Numbered from the stretch's first letter, positions 1 to 8,545 are shown. The stretch is DNA of 64,000 nucleotides from Microbacterium sp. Leaf320 (GCF_001423485.1 NZ_LMOD01000003.1:248001-312000); one strand, 5' to 3'. The notes: generated from the letters alone by a model not told the origin. Translations and numbers: made by a program.

Positions 1-1
1 C

Positions 2-967
2 GCCGAGGGCCCCGTCGTGATCGGCGGATCCACCGGCTTCATGGGCCAGTACCTGATCCCTCGCCTCAGCGCGGCAGGGCGCGAGGTGATCACGATCTCG
101 CGTTCGGGAGCCGACATCGCATGGGGCGACCAGGATGCGATCGACCGTGCCGTGGACGGCTCGTCGCTGGTCATCGGCCTCGCCGGCAAGAGCGTGAACT
201 GCCGGTACACCGCCGAGAACCGCGCGGCCATCTTCCGTTCGCGACTCGACACCACCTCGTCACTCAGCTCCGCGATCGCGAAGGCGACGAACCCGCCGCC
301 GCTGTGGGTGAACTCGTCGACCGCGACGATCTACCGCCACGCAGAGGACCGCCCGATGACCGAGTCGTCCGGCGACCTCGGCACCGGGTTCTCCGTCGAG
401 GTGGCGAAGGCGTGGGAACGCGCGCTGTTCGCCGACGACCTGCCGCACACCCGGCGGGTCGCACTGCGAAGCGCCATCGTTCTCGGGCACGGAGGCGTGC
501 TCGGACCCCTGAAGAACCTGGCCCGCCTCGGCCTCGGCGGCGCCCAGCACGACGGTCCGTGGCCTGTGAGCCGCGCGCGGCGGGCCGCCGGCACGGGGCA
601 CCTCCCCGGCGCACGGCGGGGTGCGCAGCGGTTCAGCTGGGTGCATGTCGAAGACGTCGCACGCATCATCGACTTCCTCGAGGCGACTCCGTCTCTCGAG
701 GGACCGGTCAACGCCGCCTCTCCGAACCCGTCCGACAACGCGGAGTTCATGGCCACCGTGCGCCGAGTGCTCGGCGTGGGCTTCGGACCTCCGATGCCTC
801 GCTGGATGCTCGAGCTCGGCGCCATCGGCATCCGCACCGAGACCGAGCTGATCCTGAAGAGCCGATGGGTGATCCCCGAGAAGCTCACACTCGCCGGCTT
901 CGAGTTCGCCTACCCGAAGCTCGAAGACGCCATTCGGGAGTCCTTCGACGTCGCGGCGGCCGCTTAG
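2..967 (+). CDS. TIGR01777-family NAD(P)-dependent epimerase (YfcH-like, DUF1731), 5' end outside window
   Basis: Atypical short-chain dehydrogenase/epimerase. The reading frame is open to the first base and already reads into the Rossmann motif GGSTGFMG at visible residues 8-15, so the true start lies upstream and the GTG at 17 is not credible. The N-terminal half shows the NSSTATIYR segment around the expected active-site region. The C-terminal half carries the DUF1731 block (PMPRWMLELG, then ETELILKSRWVIPEKL). Between LGLGG and RFSWVHVEDV there are roughly 20 extra Arg/Ala/Gly-rich residues that most family members lack. About 321 residues are visible, against roughly 300 for the family. 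The substrate is unknown. The 3' end overlaps the convergent PLDc_N gene by 4 bases. Confidence 0.85.
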   Translation, partial: AEGPVVIGGSTGFMGQYLIPRLSAAGREVITISRSGADIAWGDQDAIDRAVDGSSLVIGLAGKSVNCRYTAENRAAIFRSRLDTTSSLSSAIAKATNPPPLWVNSSTATIYRHAEDRPMTESSGDLGTGFSVEVAKAWERALFADDLPHTRRVALRSAIVLGHGGVLGPLKNLARLGLGGAQHDGPWPVSRARRAAGTGHLPGARRGAQRFSWVHVEDVARIIDFLEATPSLEGPVNAASPNPSDNAEFMATVRRVLGVGFGPPMPRWMLELGAIGIRTETELILKSRWVIPEKLTLAGFEFAYPKLEDAIRESFDVAAAA

Positions 968-1362
968 CCCGCAGCAGACTCCGACCCCGCGGGCGAGTCT
1001 CCGCCCTCGCGACGACGCTTCTCGATCTCCTGGCGTAGACGCCATTCCTCGATCTCCCGGTCGAGGTCGGCGATCTGCTGCTCGGTGCTCCGGGTGTCGA
1101 CCGGCGCAGCGGCGGGCCGCTGGTCCGGCTGACGCGTCGCCGGTCGGGCGGCCGGACGCATGCGCGGGATGCGCAGGCCCGCCTCCGAGTACTCCCGGCC
1201 GATCACGAACCACAGCAGGCTGCCGATCAGCGGCAGCAGGATGACGATGATGATCCACGCCCTCTTGGGCAGGAATCTCACCTGCGCGTCGTCGCGCTTG
1301 ATGATGTCCACGAGCGCGCCGACCATCAGCGCGATGACGAGGATCGAGAACAGGAACGGCAT
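964..1362 (-). CDS. PLD nuclease N-terminal (PLDc_N) domain membrane protein
   Basis: A 132-residue membrane protein. The first helix spans roughly residues 2-20 (starting MPFLFSILVIALMVGALVDI) and the second residues 35-55 around WIIIVILLPLIGSLLWFVIG. This is the two-helix arrangement of the PLDc_N domain, which is found at the N terminus of cardiolipin synthases and as stand-alone proteins. No phospholipase HKD motif follows. The tail is instead Pro/Arg-rich and then a charged coiled-coil-like stretch (TEQQIADLDREIEEWRLRQE). The ATG at 1362 is chosen because TACCCT lies 6 bases upstream, giving a leaderless start. A longer frame from 1443 lacks such support. Function unknown. Confidence 0.75.
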   Translation of the reverse strand: MPFLFSILVIALMVGALVDIIKRDDAQVRFLPKRAWIIIVILLPLIGSLLWFVIGREYSEAGLRIPRMRPAARPATRQPDQRPAAAPVDTRSTEQQIADLDREIEEWRLRQEIEKRRREGGDSPAGSESAAG

Positions 1363-1400
1363 GAGTTCAGGGTAGACGACGAGCGCGCGTCGTGCCCGGA

Positions 1401-2330
1401 CTACGGGAGCAGGTGACCGGCCGCCCTGAAGAGCTCGTACCACTCGGCGCGGGTGAGTTCGATCTCGGCCCCTGCCGCGGCATCGCGCACCCGCTCGGGC
1501 GTCGTCGTGCCCAGCACGACCTGCATCTTGGCGGGATGCCGCGTGATCCAGGCCGTGGCGATCGCGATCGAGGCGACCCCGTACGACGCGGCGAGACGGT
1601 CTATCACCGCGTTGAGCTCGGCGTACTCGGGGTTGCCGAGGAAGACCCCGGTGAAGAATCCGCCCTGGAACGGCGACCAGGCCTGGATCGTGATGCCGTT
1701 GATACGGCAGTACTCGACGATTCCGCCGCCGTCGCGGACGATGCTCTGGTCTTCGCCCACCATGTTGGCGGCGACGGGCTGGGCGATGATCGGCGCGTGA
1801 GTGATCGACAGCTGCAGCTGGTTGGCGATGAGCGGCTGCGTCACGGCCGTGCGGAGCAGATCGATCTGTCGCGGCGTGTGATTCGAGACGCCGAACGAGC
1901 GCACCTTGCCCGCGGCTTCGAGCTCGTCGAACGCCCTGGCGACCTCCTCCGGCTCGACGAGGGCATCAGGACGGTGCAGCAGCAGGACGTCGATGTGATC
2001 GGTGCGCAGCGCCCTCAGGGATCCTTCGACCTGGCGGATGATGTGCTCGTATGAGAAATCGAACGAGCCCTCCGCGGGGTTGATGCCGCATTTGGTCTGC
2101 AGCACGATCTCCTCGCGCTCGGCCGGACTCAGTTCGAGCGCATCGGCGAAACGCGCCTCGCAGAAGTGCATGCTCCCGCCGTAGATGTCGGCGTGATCGA
2201 AGAAGTCGATCCCCGCGGTGCGCGCAGTGTCGTACAGCTCGCGGATCTGCGCCGCATCCTTGTCATCGATGCGCATCATTCCGGCGACGACAGCGGGGGC
2301 GGTGGCGGATCCGAACGGCACAGTCTTCAT
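1401..2330 (-). CDS. Aldo/keto reductase (YdhF-like)
   Basis: A 309-residue NADPH-dependent aldo/keto reductase with the (beta/alpha)8 layout. FFDHADIYGG carries the catalytic Asp and Tyr, LQTKCGI the catalytic Lys, and LLLHRPD the catalytic His. A cofactor-binding C-terminal stretch (VVLGTTTPERV) follows. The sequence pattern is closest to the E. coli YdhF branch. The ATG at 2330 is preceded by TAGCGT 6 bases upstream, consistent with a leaderless transcript. The physiological substrate cannot be read from sequence, and the neighbours give no pathway hint. Confidence 0.9.
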   Translation of the reverse strand: MKTVPFGSATAPAVVAGMMRIDDKDAAQIRELYDTARTAGIDFFDHADIYGGSMHFCEARFADALELSPAEREEIVLQTKCGINPAEGSFDFSYEHIIRQVEGSLRALRTDHIDVLLLHRPDALVEPEEVARAFDELEAAGKVRSFGVSNHTPRQIDLLRTAVTQPLIANQLQLSITHAPIIAQPVAANMVGEDQSIVRDGGGIVEYCRINGITIQAWSPFQGGFFTGVFLGNPEYAELNAVIDRLAASYGVASIAIATAWITRHPAKMQVVLGTTTPERVRDAAAGAEIELTRAEWYELFRAAGHLLP

Positions 2331-2399
2331 ACCGACACGCTACTGCGGGGGGCGCTCACGACGCGAGGCGCGCGGGCATCTCCGATCGATCGGCTGCTG

Positions 2400-2624
2400 T
2401 CACGTTTCCGCGGACCGTGGCAAGAGCCGCGCGACGTCGATCGAGAGGGCGTCGGCGATCTCGGCCAGGTCCGTGACCGTGAAGTCGAGCTGCGTCGCCA
2501 ACTGCTTCTGCAGCACGTGCAAGGCGATCCCCGTCTGTTGGGAGAGCCAGGGGATTGTTCGGCCCGCACCCACGAGTTCGGATCTCACGGTCAGTGCCAC
2601 CGCTCGTCGCAGATCTGTCGTCAC
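2400..2624 (-). CDS. Small helix-turn-helix protein, divergent from the HTH/ImmA pair
   Basis: A 74-residue protein from a GTG start at 2624, preceded by TACTGT 6 bases upstream (leaderless). A frame opening further upstream at 2672 has no such signal. The central part (WLSQQTGIALHVLQKQL, then DLAEIADALSIDVARLL) has the length and hydrophobic spacing of an XRE-type helix-turn-helix: two helices, a turn, a recognition helix, and the DLxxIAxALxV block typical of phage-repressor-like proteins. It is transcribed away from another HTH gene at 2719, with 94 bases between the starts. The pair may share an operator. Target unknown. Confidence 0.65.
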   Translation of the reverse strand: MTTDLRRAVALTVRSELVGAGRTIPWLSQQTGIALHVLQKQLATQLDFTVTDLAEIADALSIDVARLLPRSAET

Positions 2625-2718
2625 TTGTAGACAGTAACGCCACACATGATGCGCGGCAAGGCCTCCACGCACCAGTATGACGGCATCCTGGCTTCATCCC
2701 GGTGCTATCGTGACTCAC

Positions 2719-3096
2719 GTGAAGACACCGGGCGAGCAGTTCAACGCGGCCGTCGGGCGCCAGCTCCGCGGTGAGATCGGCATCGCAGGCAGCAGCATCG
2801 CGGCGATGGCGCGCGAGATCGGCATCGCCCGGAGCGCCCTCGACAACTACGTCACGGGCAAACGGTCCATTCCGATCCCGGTGCTCTACGCCGTCAGCGC
2901 GTCTCTCGATCTCGAGCCGCACCTCGTCCTCAGCCGCGCCGAGGAACGACTGCGCGCCGAGGGCGGTCTCCACACCGCGACCGTCACGCCTCTCCGCCCC
3001 CGCACCGATGTCCGCGGCCGGCGCGAAGATGAGGCCGAGGTGGCATTCGAATCGCCCCTCGCACACGACGACGACACCGACGATCTCTACGACTGA
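2719..3096 (+). CDS. XRE-like HTH transcriptional regulator partnered with an ImmA-type peptidase
   Basis: A 125-residue protein. The N-terminal 70 residues form a helix-turn-helix (SSIAAMAREIGIARSALDNYVTGKRSIPIPVLYAVSASL), and a disordered, acidic tail ends DDDTDDLYD. The GTG at 2719 is preferred because TATCGT ends 7 bases before it. GTG at 2710 and ATG at 2677 are alternatives in the same frame. The next gene, 23 bases downstream, is a zinc peptidase of the ImmA/IrrE type. In known systems of this family the peptidase cleaves or inactivates the HTH repressor, so this protein is inferred to be the repressor half. Confidence 0.75.
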   Translation: MKTPGEQFNAAVGRQLRGEIGIAGSSIAAMAREIGIARSALDNYVTGKRSIPIPVLYAVSASLDLEPHLVLSRAEERLRAEGGLHTATVTPLRPRTDVRGRREDEAEVAFESPLAHDDDTDDLYD

Positions 3097-3119
3097 CGAT
3101 CCGACGAGGAGGAGACCTC

Positions 3120-3560
3120 ATGGAGAACCTCCTCCGTCTGCTCGAAGAGAACGGGCTGCACCTGGTCGAGCGCTCCGGCCGCACGTATGGCGGCTACGAG
3201 CCGCGCACCGCCACGATCCGAGTGACCCCGGGGCTGAGCCTGCGGGCGACGTGCAGCGTGCTCGCGCATGAGCTCGCGCACGCGATGCTCGGCCATACCG
3301 CGACGGCGGATGCCGCCGCGCGCGATCGCCAGGAGCGACGCGCCGACGAGTGGGCAGCACGCCTGCTGATCACCCCCGCGGCGTACGCCGCGGCAGAGCA
3401 GGCCCGAGGCCCGCACCCCGCGAGCCTCGCCTTCGACCTGGGTGTGACGGTCGAGATCGTGATCGCCTACCAGCGGCTGCTCCGGAGGGTCGGCGACGCC
3501 ACCTACGTCGGGGCGCGGATGGGCAGAGGTCAGTGGGAGCATCGGCTGCCGAGCCCCTGA
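3120..3560 (+). CDS. ImmA/IrrE-family metallo-endopeptidase
   Basis: A 146-residue zinc peptidase. The HEXXH motif is H50-E51-L-A-H54, followed by a glutamate-rich helix (RQERRADEWAARLLI) that supplies the third zinc ligand, as in IrrE and ImmA. Only the catalytic domain is present, with no GAF-like C-terminal domain of the Deinococcus IrrE type, so it resembles the short ImmA form. It is preceded by a GGAGGAG Shine-Dalgarno and lies just after the HTH regulator gene, forming a two-gene operon. By analogy with ImmA-ImmR it would relieve repression by its partner under stress. That role is inferred. Confidence 0.85.
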   Translation: MENLLRLLEENGLHLVERSGRTYGGYEPRTATIRVTPGLSLRATCSVLAHELAHAMLGHTATADAAARDRQERRADEWAARLLITPAAYAAAEQARGPHPASLAFDLGVTVEIVIAYQRLLRRVGDATYVGARMGRGQWEHRLPSP

Positions 3561-3595
3561 CACTCCCCCGGTCTCGCCGCTGGTTGAATGACAGC

Positions 3596-4198
3596 ATGAC
3601 GTTCCGCATCGCGCCTGCCCCGATCACCCTCACCGGACGCCTCGTCGAGCTCCGCCCGCTCGAGACCTCCCACCACGACGGGCTCCTCGACGCCCTTCTC
3701 GAAGGAGACCTGTGGAAGAACGCGTGGTACACGTCCGTTCCGTCACCCGAGGGACTCGCCGCCGAGATCGATCGCCGGATCGGCCTCATCGACAGCGGCG
3801 GGATGATCCCCTTCACCGCGTTCGACTCGTCCGGCCGCATCCTCGGCCTGACGTCGTTCTACGACATCGACGAGGATGCTCCCCGGCTGCACATCGGGTA
3901 CACGTGGAATCGTCCGTCCGCGCACGGCACCGGCACGAATGCGGAGTCGAAGCTGCTGCTGCTCCGCCACGCGTTCGAGGAACTCGGGGTCTTCCGTGTG
4001 GGACTGACCACGCAGTGGATGAACTTCCAGTCGCGAGCCGCGATCGAGAGGCTCGGAGCGAAACAGGACGGCGTCATGCGCGCGATGAGCCGCTACCGCA
4101 ACGGTGCGCTGCGCGACAGCGTCGAGTACTCGATCATCGAGCCCGAATGGCCCGCGGTGAAGGCGAACCTCGAGATGAGACTCGTCAAGCGGAGCTGA
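3596..4198 (+). CDS. GNAT-family N-acetyltransferase (RimJ/RimL-like)
   Basis: A 200-residue acetyltransferase of the RimJ/RimL subgroup. It opens ITLTGRLVELRPL, the usual start of the fold. It has the beta-4/alpha-3 region LHIGYTWNRPSAHGTGTNAESKLLLLRHAFEELG, where acetyl-CoA pyrophosphate binding is expected, and the conserved NFQSRAAIERLGAKQDGVMR near the end. The ATG at 3596 has TTGAAT 6 bases upstream, a relaxed form of the leaderless promoter seen elsewhere in the window. The acceptor, whether a protein N-terminus or a small molecule, is unknown. Confidence 0.85.
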   Translation: MTFRIAPAPITLTGRLVELRPLETSHHDGLLDALLEGDLWKNAWYTSVPSPEGLAAEIDRRIGLIDSGGMIPFTAFDSSGRILGLTSFYDIDEDAPRLHIGYTWNRPSAHGTGTNAESKLLLLRHAFEELGVFRVGLTTQWMNFQSRAAIERLGAKQDGVMRAMSRYRNGALRDSVEYSIIEPEWPAVKANLEMRLVKRS

Positions 4199-4220
4199 GA
4201 GTTCCGGCGGGCGGCGCCGA

Positions 4221-4424
4221 CTACTCGGTGGGGTTGCCCGACCAGTTGTCCTTGCGGCGGGTGGCCGACCCGCGCTGGCGCATCATGAAAGCCAGCGACA
4301 GGCTGGTGATGAGGAGCCCGGCGACGAAGACGATCGCCTGGAAGTCCTCCAGCGACTGAGCGAACCCCATGAGCCAGATGCCTCCGAGGAAGAGGATCAT
4401 GAAGAAGATGAAGCTGAGGATCAC
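4221..4424 (-). CDS. Small two-helix membrane protein, function unknown
   Basis: A 67-residue protein with two hydrophobic segments (SFIFFMILFLGGIWLMGFA, then AIVFVAGLLITSLSLAFMM) and a basic, hydrophilic tail. The GTG at 4424 is chosen because AGGAG sits 5-6 bases upstream. An ATG at 4451 is in frame, but the TATCCT just 2 bases before it would place the transcription start inside or past that codon. No family recognised. Confidence 0.6.
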   Translation of the reverse strand: MILSFIFFMILFLGGIWLMGFAQSLEDFQAIVFVAGLLITSLSLAFMMRQRGSATRRKDNWSGNPTE

Positions 4425-4529
4425 GGGGTCTCCTGTCGTAACGGCCGTCATCCAGGATACCGTCTAGCGCAGACGCCCCGGTGACGGAACCCCCTGGGGG
4501 ATCCGCGGCGATGGTGGTTTCGTGCAGAC

Positions 4530-5141
4530 ATGACAGCACAACTGACCGCCCTTGCCATCTCCTGCACTCTGAAGCCCTCCCCCGCGGACTCGAGCACCGA
4601 CCTGCTCGGGTCGCAGATCCTCGCCGCCCTCGGCGAGCACGGGGTCTCGGGAGAGATCGTACGAGCCGTCGATCACGTGATCAGCCCCGGTGTCGAGGCC
4701 GACATGGGCGGGGACGACCAGTGGCCGACGCTGCGCGAGAAGGTGCACGCCGCCGACATCCTCGTGTTCCTCACCCCGACCTGGATGGGGCAGCACTCGA
4801 GCGTCGCTCAGCGCGTGCTCGAACGGCTCGATGCCGAGCTGAGCGAGACGGATGACGCGGGCAGGCCGATCCTGTTCGACAAGGTCGCGATCGCCGGCGT
4901 CGTCGGCAATGAGGACGGCGCGCACCATATCGCCGCGATCCTGTTCCAGTCGCTGAACGACATCGGCTACTCGGTGCCCGCACAGGGGTCGGTCTACTGG
5001 AACGGCGAGGCGATGCAGACCGTCGACTACAAGGATCTCGACGAGACGCCCGAGAAGGTCGCCGACGCCACGACCACGGCCGCCCGCAACGCCGCGCAGC
5101 TCGCCCGACTGCTCAAGGCCGACGGGTATCCGGCCGAGTGA
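4530..5141 (+). CDS. Flavodoxin-like / NADPH-dependent FMN reductase family protein
   Basis: A 203-residue flavodoxin-fold protein. The first strand and phosphate-binding region read LTALAISCTLKPSPADSSTD, the typical SxxxxSxT-like loop of FMN reductases. DILVFLTPTWMGQHSSVAQRVLERLD is the second FMN-contacting loop, where family members have TPxYxxS. Length and layout match NAD(P)H-dependent FMN reductase/flavodoxin family proteins. Substrate unknown. It is a single gene, flanked by convergent genes on the other strand. Confidence 0.8.
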   Translation: MTAQLTALAISCTLKPSPADSSTDLLGSQILAALGEHGVSGEIVRAVDHVISPGVEADMGGDDQWPTLREKVHAADILVFLTPTWMGQHSSVAQRVLERLDAELSETDDAGRPILFDKVAIAGVVGNEDGAHHIAAILFQSLNDIGYSVPAQGSVYWNGEAMQTVDYKDLDETPEKVADATTTAARNAAQLARLLKADGYPAE

Positions 5142-5142
5142 C

Positions 5143-5475
5143 TCAGGCGCGCGGCGTGCTTCCGTTCGCGACCGAAGGTTCGACGTAGTCGTCGATCACG
5201 AGCTCACCGGTCGCGTTGAGGGAGCGCATCATGTCCTCGATGCGATGCTTCTCGACGGGCAGCGACTCCGCCGACGTGAAGAGGAACTGCAGCGGGATCG
5301 CCGGGTGGATCCACACGGTCAGTCGACCGGTGTCGCCGCCCTCACGCGGGTGCCAGGTCATCATGAAGCTCTCCTGGCGGCGCAGCTTCGTCCCCACGAT
5401 GACCTTGAGGTGCGCGAGCGTCTCGTCGTCGATCAGTATCGGCTCCGATGTGCCGTCATACCGCAGTCTTCCCAT
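5143..5475 (-). CDS. DUF7882-type conserved actinobacterial protein
   Basis: A 110-residue protein beginning MGRLRYDGTSEPILIDDE, followed by AHLKVIVGTKLRRQESFMMTW. This belongs to a small family common in Microbacteriaceae that databases often label ATP-dependent DNA ligase, although no nucleotidyltransferase motif (KxDG) is present. The ATG at 5475 is preceded by TACGGT 7 bases upstream, giving a leaderless start. Its stop lies next to the stop of the convergent flavoprotein gene. Function unknown; the ligase label should not be trusted. Confidence 0.7.
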   Translation of the reverse strand: MGRLRYDGTSEPILIDDETLAHLKVIVGTKLRRQESFMMTWHPREGGDTGRLTVWIHPAIPLQFLFTSAESLPVEKHRIEDMMRSLNATGELVIDDYVEPSVANGSTPRA

Positions 5476-5524
5476 GAAAGAAACCGTACCTCGTGCGCGC
5501 ACTCCCGCGTACACGCGCGCGGGG

Positions 5525-6547
5525 TCACCGGGCTCTGCGGAACGTCACGACCTCGTCGCGACGAGATCGCTCCGCGGTGAGCCCCGCGATCTCGAGCCGA
5601 CGGAACACGCGACGGGGCAGCGCGGGGAGCTCCGCCGTGCGGCCTGCCGGGGGCTTCGCAAGCCCGACGATGAGGAAGAGGTCGGCGCCGGGGCCTTCGA
5701 CCTCCACCCGCGCGTAATCGCTGCGCATCCGCCAGACGAGCGTCTCGAGCTCGGAGAAGGGGATGCGATGGCGCGACGACCCGACACGGACCCTCAGCTC
5801 GTCGTTGCCGAACGCGAGCGTGCACCACAGGGTCCGCCGTCGCAGCGTCGCCCTGAGCAGGAGATACACCGGAAGCCCGACGACGACGCCCATGACGATG
5901 ATCGCAATACGGGGGCCCATGTCCATCACGGCGTCGTCGAACGCGATCAGCAGTGCGGTTCCCGCGAGGCCGACGACCACGACGACCACGACGACCCCGA
6001 GGGTCAGCGAGCGCATCCGCAGGTCGAGCGCCGGGAACTCGACACGTGATCCGTCGCCGCCGTCCTCCCGCTGCCATTCCGGTGGCGTGGGCGCCGGCCG
6101 CTTCGCGTCCCGACGCCCGAACAGATCCGTGATCCGTGAGAGCAGTCCGAGCCAGATCCATGCGGTAGCAGGAGCCGCCGCGATCTGCAGCACCACGATC
6201 ACCGCCCGCGCGCCTTCCGGAAGGCCTTCGAGAAGGTCGTCGCCGCCGAACTCGATGACGAAGACCATGAGCGCGGTCAGCACCGCTGCCACGCCGAGCT
6301 CCAGCACGACGCCGTTGCGCGCGGGTCGCATCTCCATGGTCGCGTTCACGAAGGAGAATGCGAGGCTCCACCCTCCGATGAGCATCAGGAGGAAAGAGAA
6401 GAAGCCCAGATCGTCGCCCGCGAGCGTCCAGCCGATCGCGGCGGCGAGCAGGACGAGCCCGACGATCAGCGGATATCGCACGAATCGGCGGGTGACGGTC
6501 GCCCTGATCCGCCGGTCTGCGGTGGTCTCGGGGGCCGTGTCGGTCAT
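5525..6547 (-). CDS. Polytopic membrane protein with C-terminal soluble domain
   Basis: A 340-residue protein with about six predicted membrane segments in two groups. The first group lies at roughly residues 25-155. The second lies at roughly 180-240, including an unusual run of valines in [20 protein letters not shown]. The last about 100 residues ([30 protein letters not shown]) resemble a PH-like or cell-surface-sensor fold seen in actinobacterial membrane proteins, but I cannot assign a family. TAGGAT lies 7 bases before the ATG at 6547. It is divergent from pgi, with 72 bases between the starts. Confidence 0.65.
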   Translation of the reverse strand: MTDTAPETTADRRIRATVTRRFVRYPLIVGLVLLAAAIGWTLAGDDLGFFSFLLMLIGGWSLAFSFVNATMEMRPARNGVVLELGVAAVLTALMVFVIEFGGDDLLEGLPEGARAVIVVLQIAAAPATAWIWLGLLSRITDLFGRRDAKRPAPTPPEWQREDGGDGSRVEFPALDLRMRSLTLGVVVVVVVVGLAGTALLIAFDDAVMDMGPRIAIIVMGVVVGLPVYLLLRATLRRRTLWCTLAFGNDELRVRVGSSRHRIPFSELETLVWRMRSDYARVEVEGPGADLFLIVGLAKPPAGRTAELPALPRRVFRRLEIAGLTAERSRRDEVVTFRRAR

Positions 6548-6619
6548 CGCAGCAATCCTAGAGCGAGCCCGCGCGTCATCACGGGCTCATCGGGTCGCCC
6601 GCCGCAGTACCGTGGATCC

Positions 6620-8299
6620 ATGACCGCTCCTGTTGATCCGACACTCACTCCCGCCTGGTCCGAGCTCGCAGCGCTGCGCGAGTCGATCAGCGCCGATCTG
6701 CGCGGGTGGTTCGCCGCCGACGCCCACCGCGCCGAGCGATTCTCTTTCCCGCTCGCCGATCTGCACGTCGACCTGTCGAAGAACCTCGTCACCGACGAGG
6801 TCCTCGCAGCGCTGGTGCACCTCGCAGAGCAGACCGGCGTGGCCGAGCGCTACGCGGCGATGCTCGAGGGGGCACACCTCAACACGTCCGAGGACCGCGC
6901 CGTGCTGCACACGGCGCTCCGCCGCCCGGCAGGGGCCTCCGCCGAGCTGGTCGTCGACGGCCAGAACGTGGATGCCGACGTGCAGTCGGTGCTCGACGCA
7001 CTGAGCACGTTCGCGACGCGGGTCCGCGCGGGTGAGTGGCTCGGGATCACCGGCAAGAAGGTCACCCACGTCGTCAACATCGGCATCGGCGGCTCCGACC
7101 TCGGTCCTGTGATGGTCTATGAAGCACTGAAGCCTTATGCGGACGCCGGTATCGAAGCGCGATTCGTATCGAACATCGACCCCACCGACCTCGCCCATAA
7201 GACCGCAGACCTCGACCCCGAGACCACGCTCTTCATCGTCGCGTCGAAGACCTTCACCACCCTCGAGACGCTCACCAACGCCCGCCTGGCGCGTGACTGG
7301 CTGTGGGCTGGCCTCGCAGCATCCGGTGCCATCTCCGACGATGACGACGCCCGCACCGACGCCGTCGCGCACCACTTCGTGGCCGTGTCGACCGCGCTCG
7401 ACAAGGTCGCCGCGTTCGGCATCGACCCCGCCAACGCGTTCGGGTTCTGGGACTGGGTGGGCGGTCGCTACTCGGTCGACTCCGCGATCGGCCTGTCGCT
7501 CGCGATCGCTCTCGGCCCCGACGCGTTCCGCGACCTGCTGTCAGGCTTCCACGCGGTCGACGAGCATGTGCGCACGACTCCGCTCGAGCGCAACGTGCCC
7601 GTGCTGATGGGCCTGCTCAACGTCTGGTACGTGAACTTCCACGGCGCACAGTCGCACGCCGTGCTGCCCTACGCGCAGCAGTTGAATCGCTTCCCCGCGT
7701 ACCTGCAGCAGCTCACGATGGAGTCCAACGGCAAGTCCGTCCGCTGGGACGGCACGCCCGTCACGACAGACACGGGCGAGGTCTTCTGGGGAGAGCCGGG
7801 CACCAACGGCCAGCACGCGTTCTACCAGCTCATCCACCAGGGCACCCGGCTCATCCCCGCCGACTTCATCGCCTTCGTGAACCCCGCGTATCCGCTCACC
7901 GACGGCGGCCAGGACGTGCACGAGCTGTTCCTCGCGAACTTCCTCGCCCAGACGAAGGCACTCGCGTTCGGCAAGACCACCGAGGAGGTCGAGGCCGAGG
8001 GCACCACGGGTGCTCTCATCGCGGCCCGCACGTTCGCCGGCAACCGACCGACGACATCGATCTTCGCGCCCGCCCTGACACCGCAGGTGCTCGGCCAGCT
8101 CATCGCCCTCTACGAGCACATCACGTTCACCCAGGGCACGATCTGGGGCATCAACTCGTTCGACCAGTGGGGTGTCGAGCTCGGCAAGCAGCTCGCGATG
8201 CAGATCGCCCCCGCGATCGGCGGCGACGAGTCGGCCATCGAGGCGCAGGATGCGTCGACCAGGGCCCTCCTCGAGTACTACCGGGCGAACCGCAAGTAG
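6620..8299 (+). CDS. pgi: Glucose-6-phosphate isomerase
   Basis: Interconverts glucose 6-phosphate and fructose 6-phosphate in glycolysis and gluconeogenesis. The 559-residue length is normal for the eukaryote-like bacterial class. Visible signatures are [19 protein letters not shown] (substrate phosphate loop), the long conserved block beginning [20 protein letters not shown] and ending MESNGKSV, and [18 protein letters not shown] near the C terminus. The ATG at 6620 is preceded by TACCGT exactly 6 bases upstream, so a leaderless mRNA is likely. A very strong 19-bp terminator hairpin follows the stop. Monocistronic. Confidence 0.98.
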   Translation: MTAPVDPTLTPAWSELAALRESISADLRGWFAADAHRAERFSFPLADLHVDLSKNLVTDEVLAALVHLAEQTGVAERYAAMLEGAHLNTSEDRAVLHTALRRPAGASAELVVDGQNVDADVQSVLDALSTFATRVRAGEWLGITGKKVTHVVNIGIGGSDLGPVMVYEALKPYADAGIEARFVSNIDPTDLAHKTADLDPETTLFIVASKTFTTLETLTNARLARDWLWAGLAASGAISDDDDARTDAVAHHFVAVSTALDKVAAFGIDPANAFGFWDWVGGRYSVDSAIGLSLAIALGPDAFRDLLSGFHAVDEHVRTTPLERNVPVLMGLLNVWYVNFHGAQSHAVLPYAQQLNRFPAYLQQLTMESNGKSVRWDGTPVTTDTGEVFWGEPGTNGQHAFYQLIHQGTRLIPADFIAFVNPAYPLTDGGQDVHELFLANFLAQTKALAFGKTTEEVEAEGTTGALIAARTFAGNRPTTSIFAPALTPQVLGQLIALYEHITFTQGTIWGINSFDQWGVELGKQLAMQIAPAIGGDESAIEAQDASTRALLEYYRANRK

Positions 8300-8309
8300 G
8301 CGAGCCGCA

Positions 8310-8357
8310 GACGAAGAAAGCCCCTCCGTGCTTGCGCTCGGAGGGGCTTTCTTCGTC
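8310..8357 (+). terminator. Terminator hairpin after pgi (copy 1 of a duplicated unit)
   Basis: A perfect 19-bp stem, GACGAAGAAAGCCCCTCCG pairing with its reverse complement around a 10-base loop. It can act in both directions. It is part of a 65-base unit repeated at 8425-8486; the second copy belongs to the tRNA-Ala gene. Confidence 0.9.
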
Positions 8358-8426
8358 TGTGGACCTAAGGGGACTCCGCCATCCTCGCTTCGCTGCGGTG
8401 GCTCCCCGAATCACTCAGCCGTATAG

Positions 8427-8471
8427 ACGAAGAAGCCCCTCCGTGCTTCGCTCGGAGGGGCTTCTTCGTCT
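8427..8471 (-). terminator. Terminator hairpin of tRNA-Ala (copy 2)
   Basis: A perfect 18-bp stem, GACGAAGAAGCCCCTCCG, around a 9-base loop. It lies directly downstream of the tRNA-Ala gene on the minus strand, and would terminate that transcript. Confidence 0.85.
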
Positions 8472-8472
8472 G

Positions 8473-8545
8473 TGGACCTAAGGGGATTCGAACCCCTGAC
8501 CTCCTCGATGCGAACGAGGCGCGCTACCAACTGCGCCATAGGCCC
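8473..8545 (-). tRNA. tRNA-Ala (anticodon CGC)
   Basis: A 73-base tRNA. The acceptor stem GGGCCTA pairs with TAGGTCC (one G-U pair). D-stem GCGC. Anticodon stem CCTCG/CGAGG encloses loop TTCGCAT, so the anticodon is CGC and it reads GCG. T-stem AGGGG/CCCCT has loop TTCGAAT, and the discriminator is A. CCA is not encoded. Its 3' end is duplicated 100 bases downstream (see the repeat at 8309-8486). Confidence 0.97.

Larger units (their letters stand above)
8309..8486. repeat. Direct duplication of terminator plus tRNA-Ala 3' end
   Basis: Bases 8309-8373 and 8425-8486 are near-identical direct repeats of 65 and 62 bases. Each contains a terminator hairpin followed by TGTGGACCTAAGGGGA. The last 14 bases of that string (TGGACCTAAGGGGA) are, read on the minus strand, the 3' end of tRNA-Ala(CGC). 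Copy 1 differs by one extra stem base pair (compensating A and T) and one extra loop base. The 51 bases between the copies (8374-8424) contain no gene. Confidence 0.9.

Noticed and set aside
2719..3560. Prophage or integrative element suggested by the HTH/ImmA pair
   Set aside because: No integrase, excisionase, structural or transfer genes and no att duplication are seen around it.
5143..5475. ATP-dependent DNA ligase, the common database label for this family
   Set aside because: There is no KxDG nucleotidyltransferase motif or OB-fold length; the protein is only 110 residues.
8309..8486. A genomic island bounded by the duplicated tRNA-Ala end
   Set aside because: Only 51 bases separate the copies and they contain no gene. 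At most it is a remnant.
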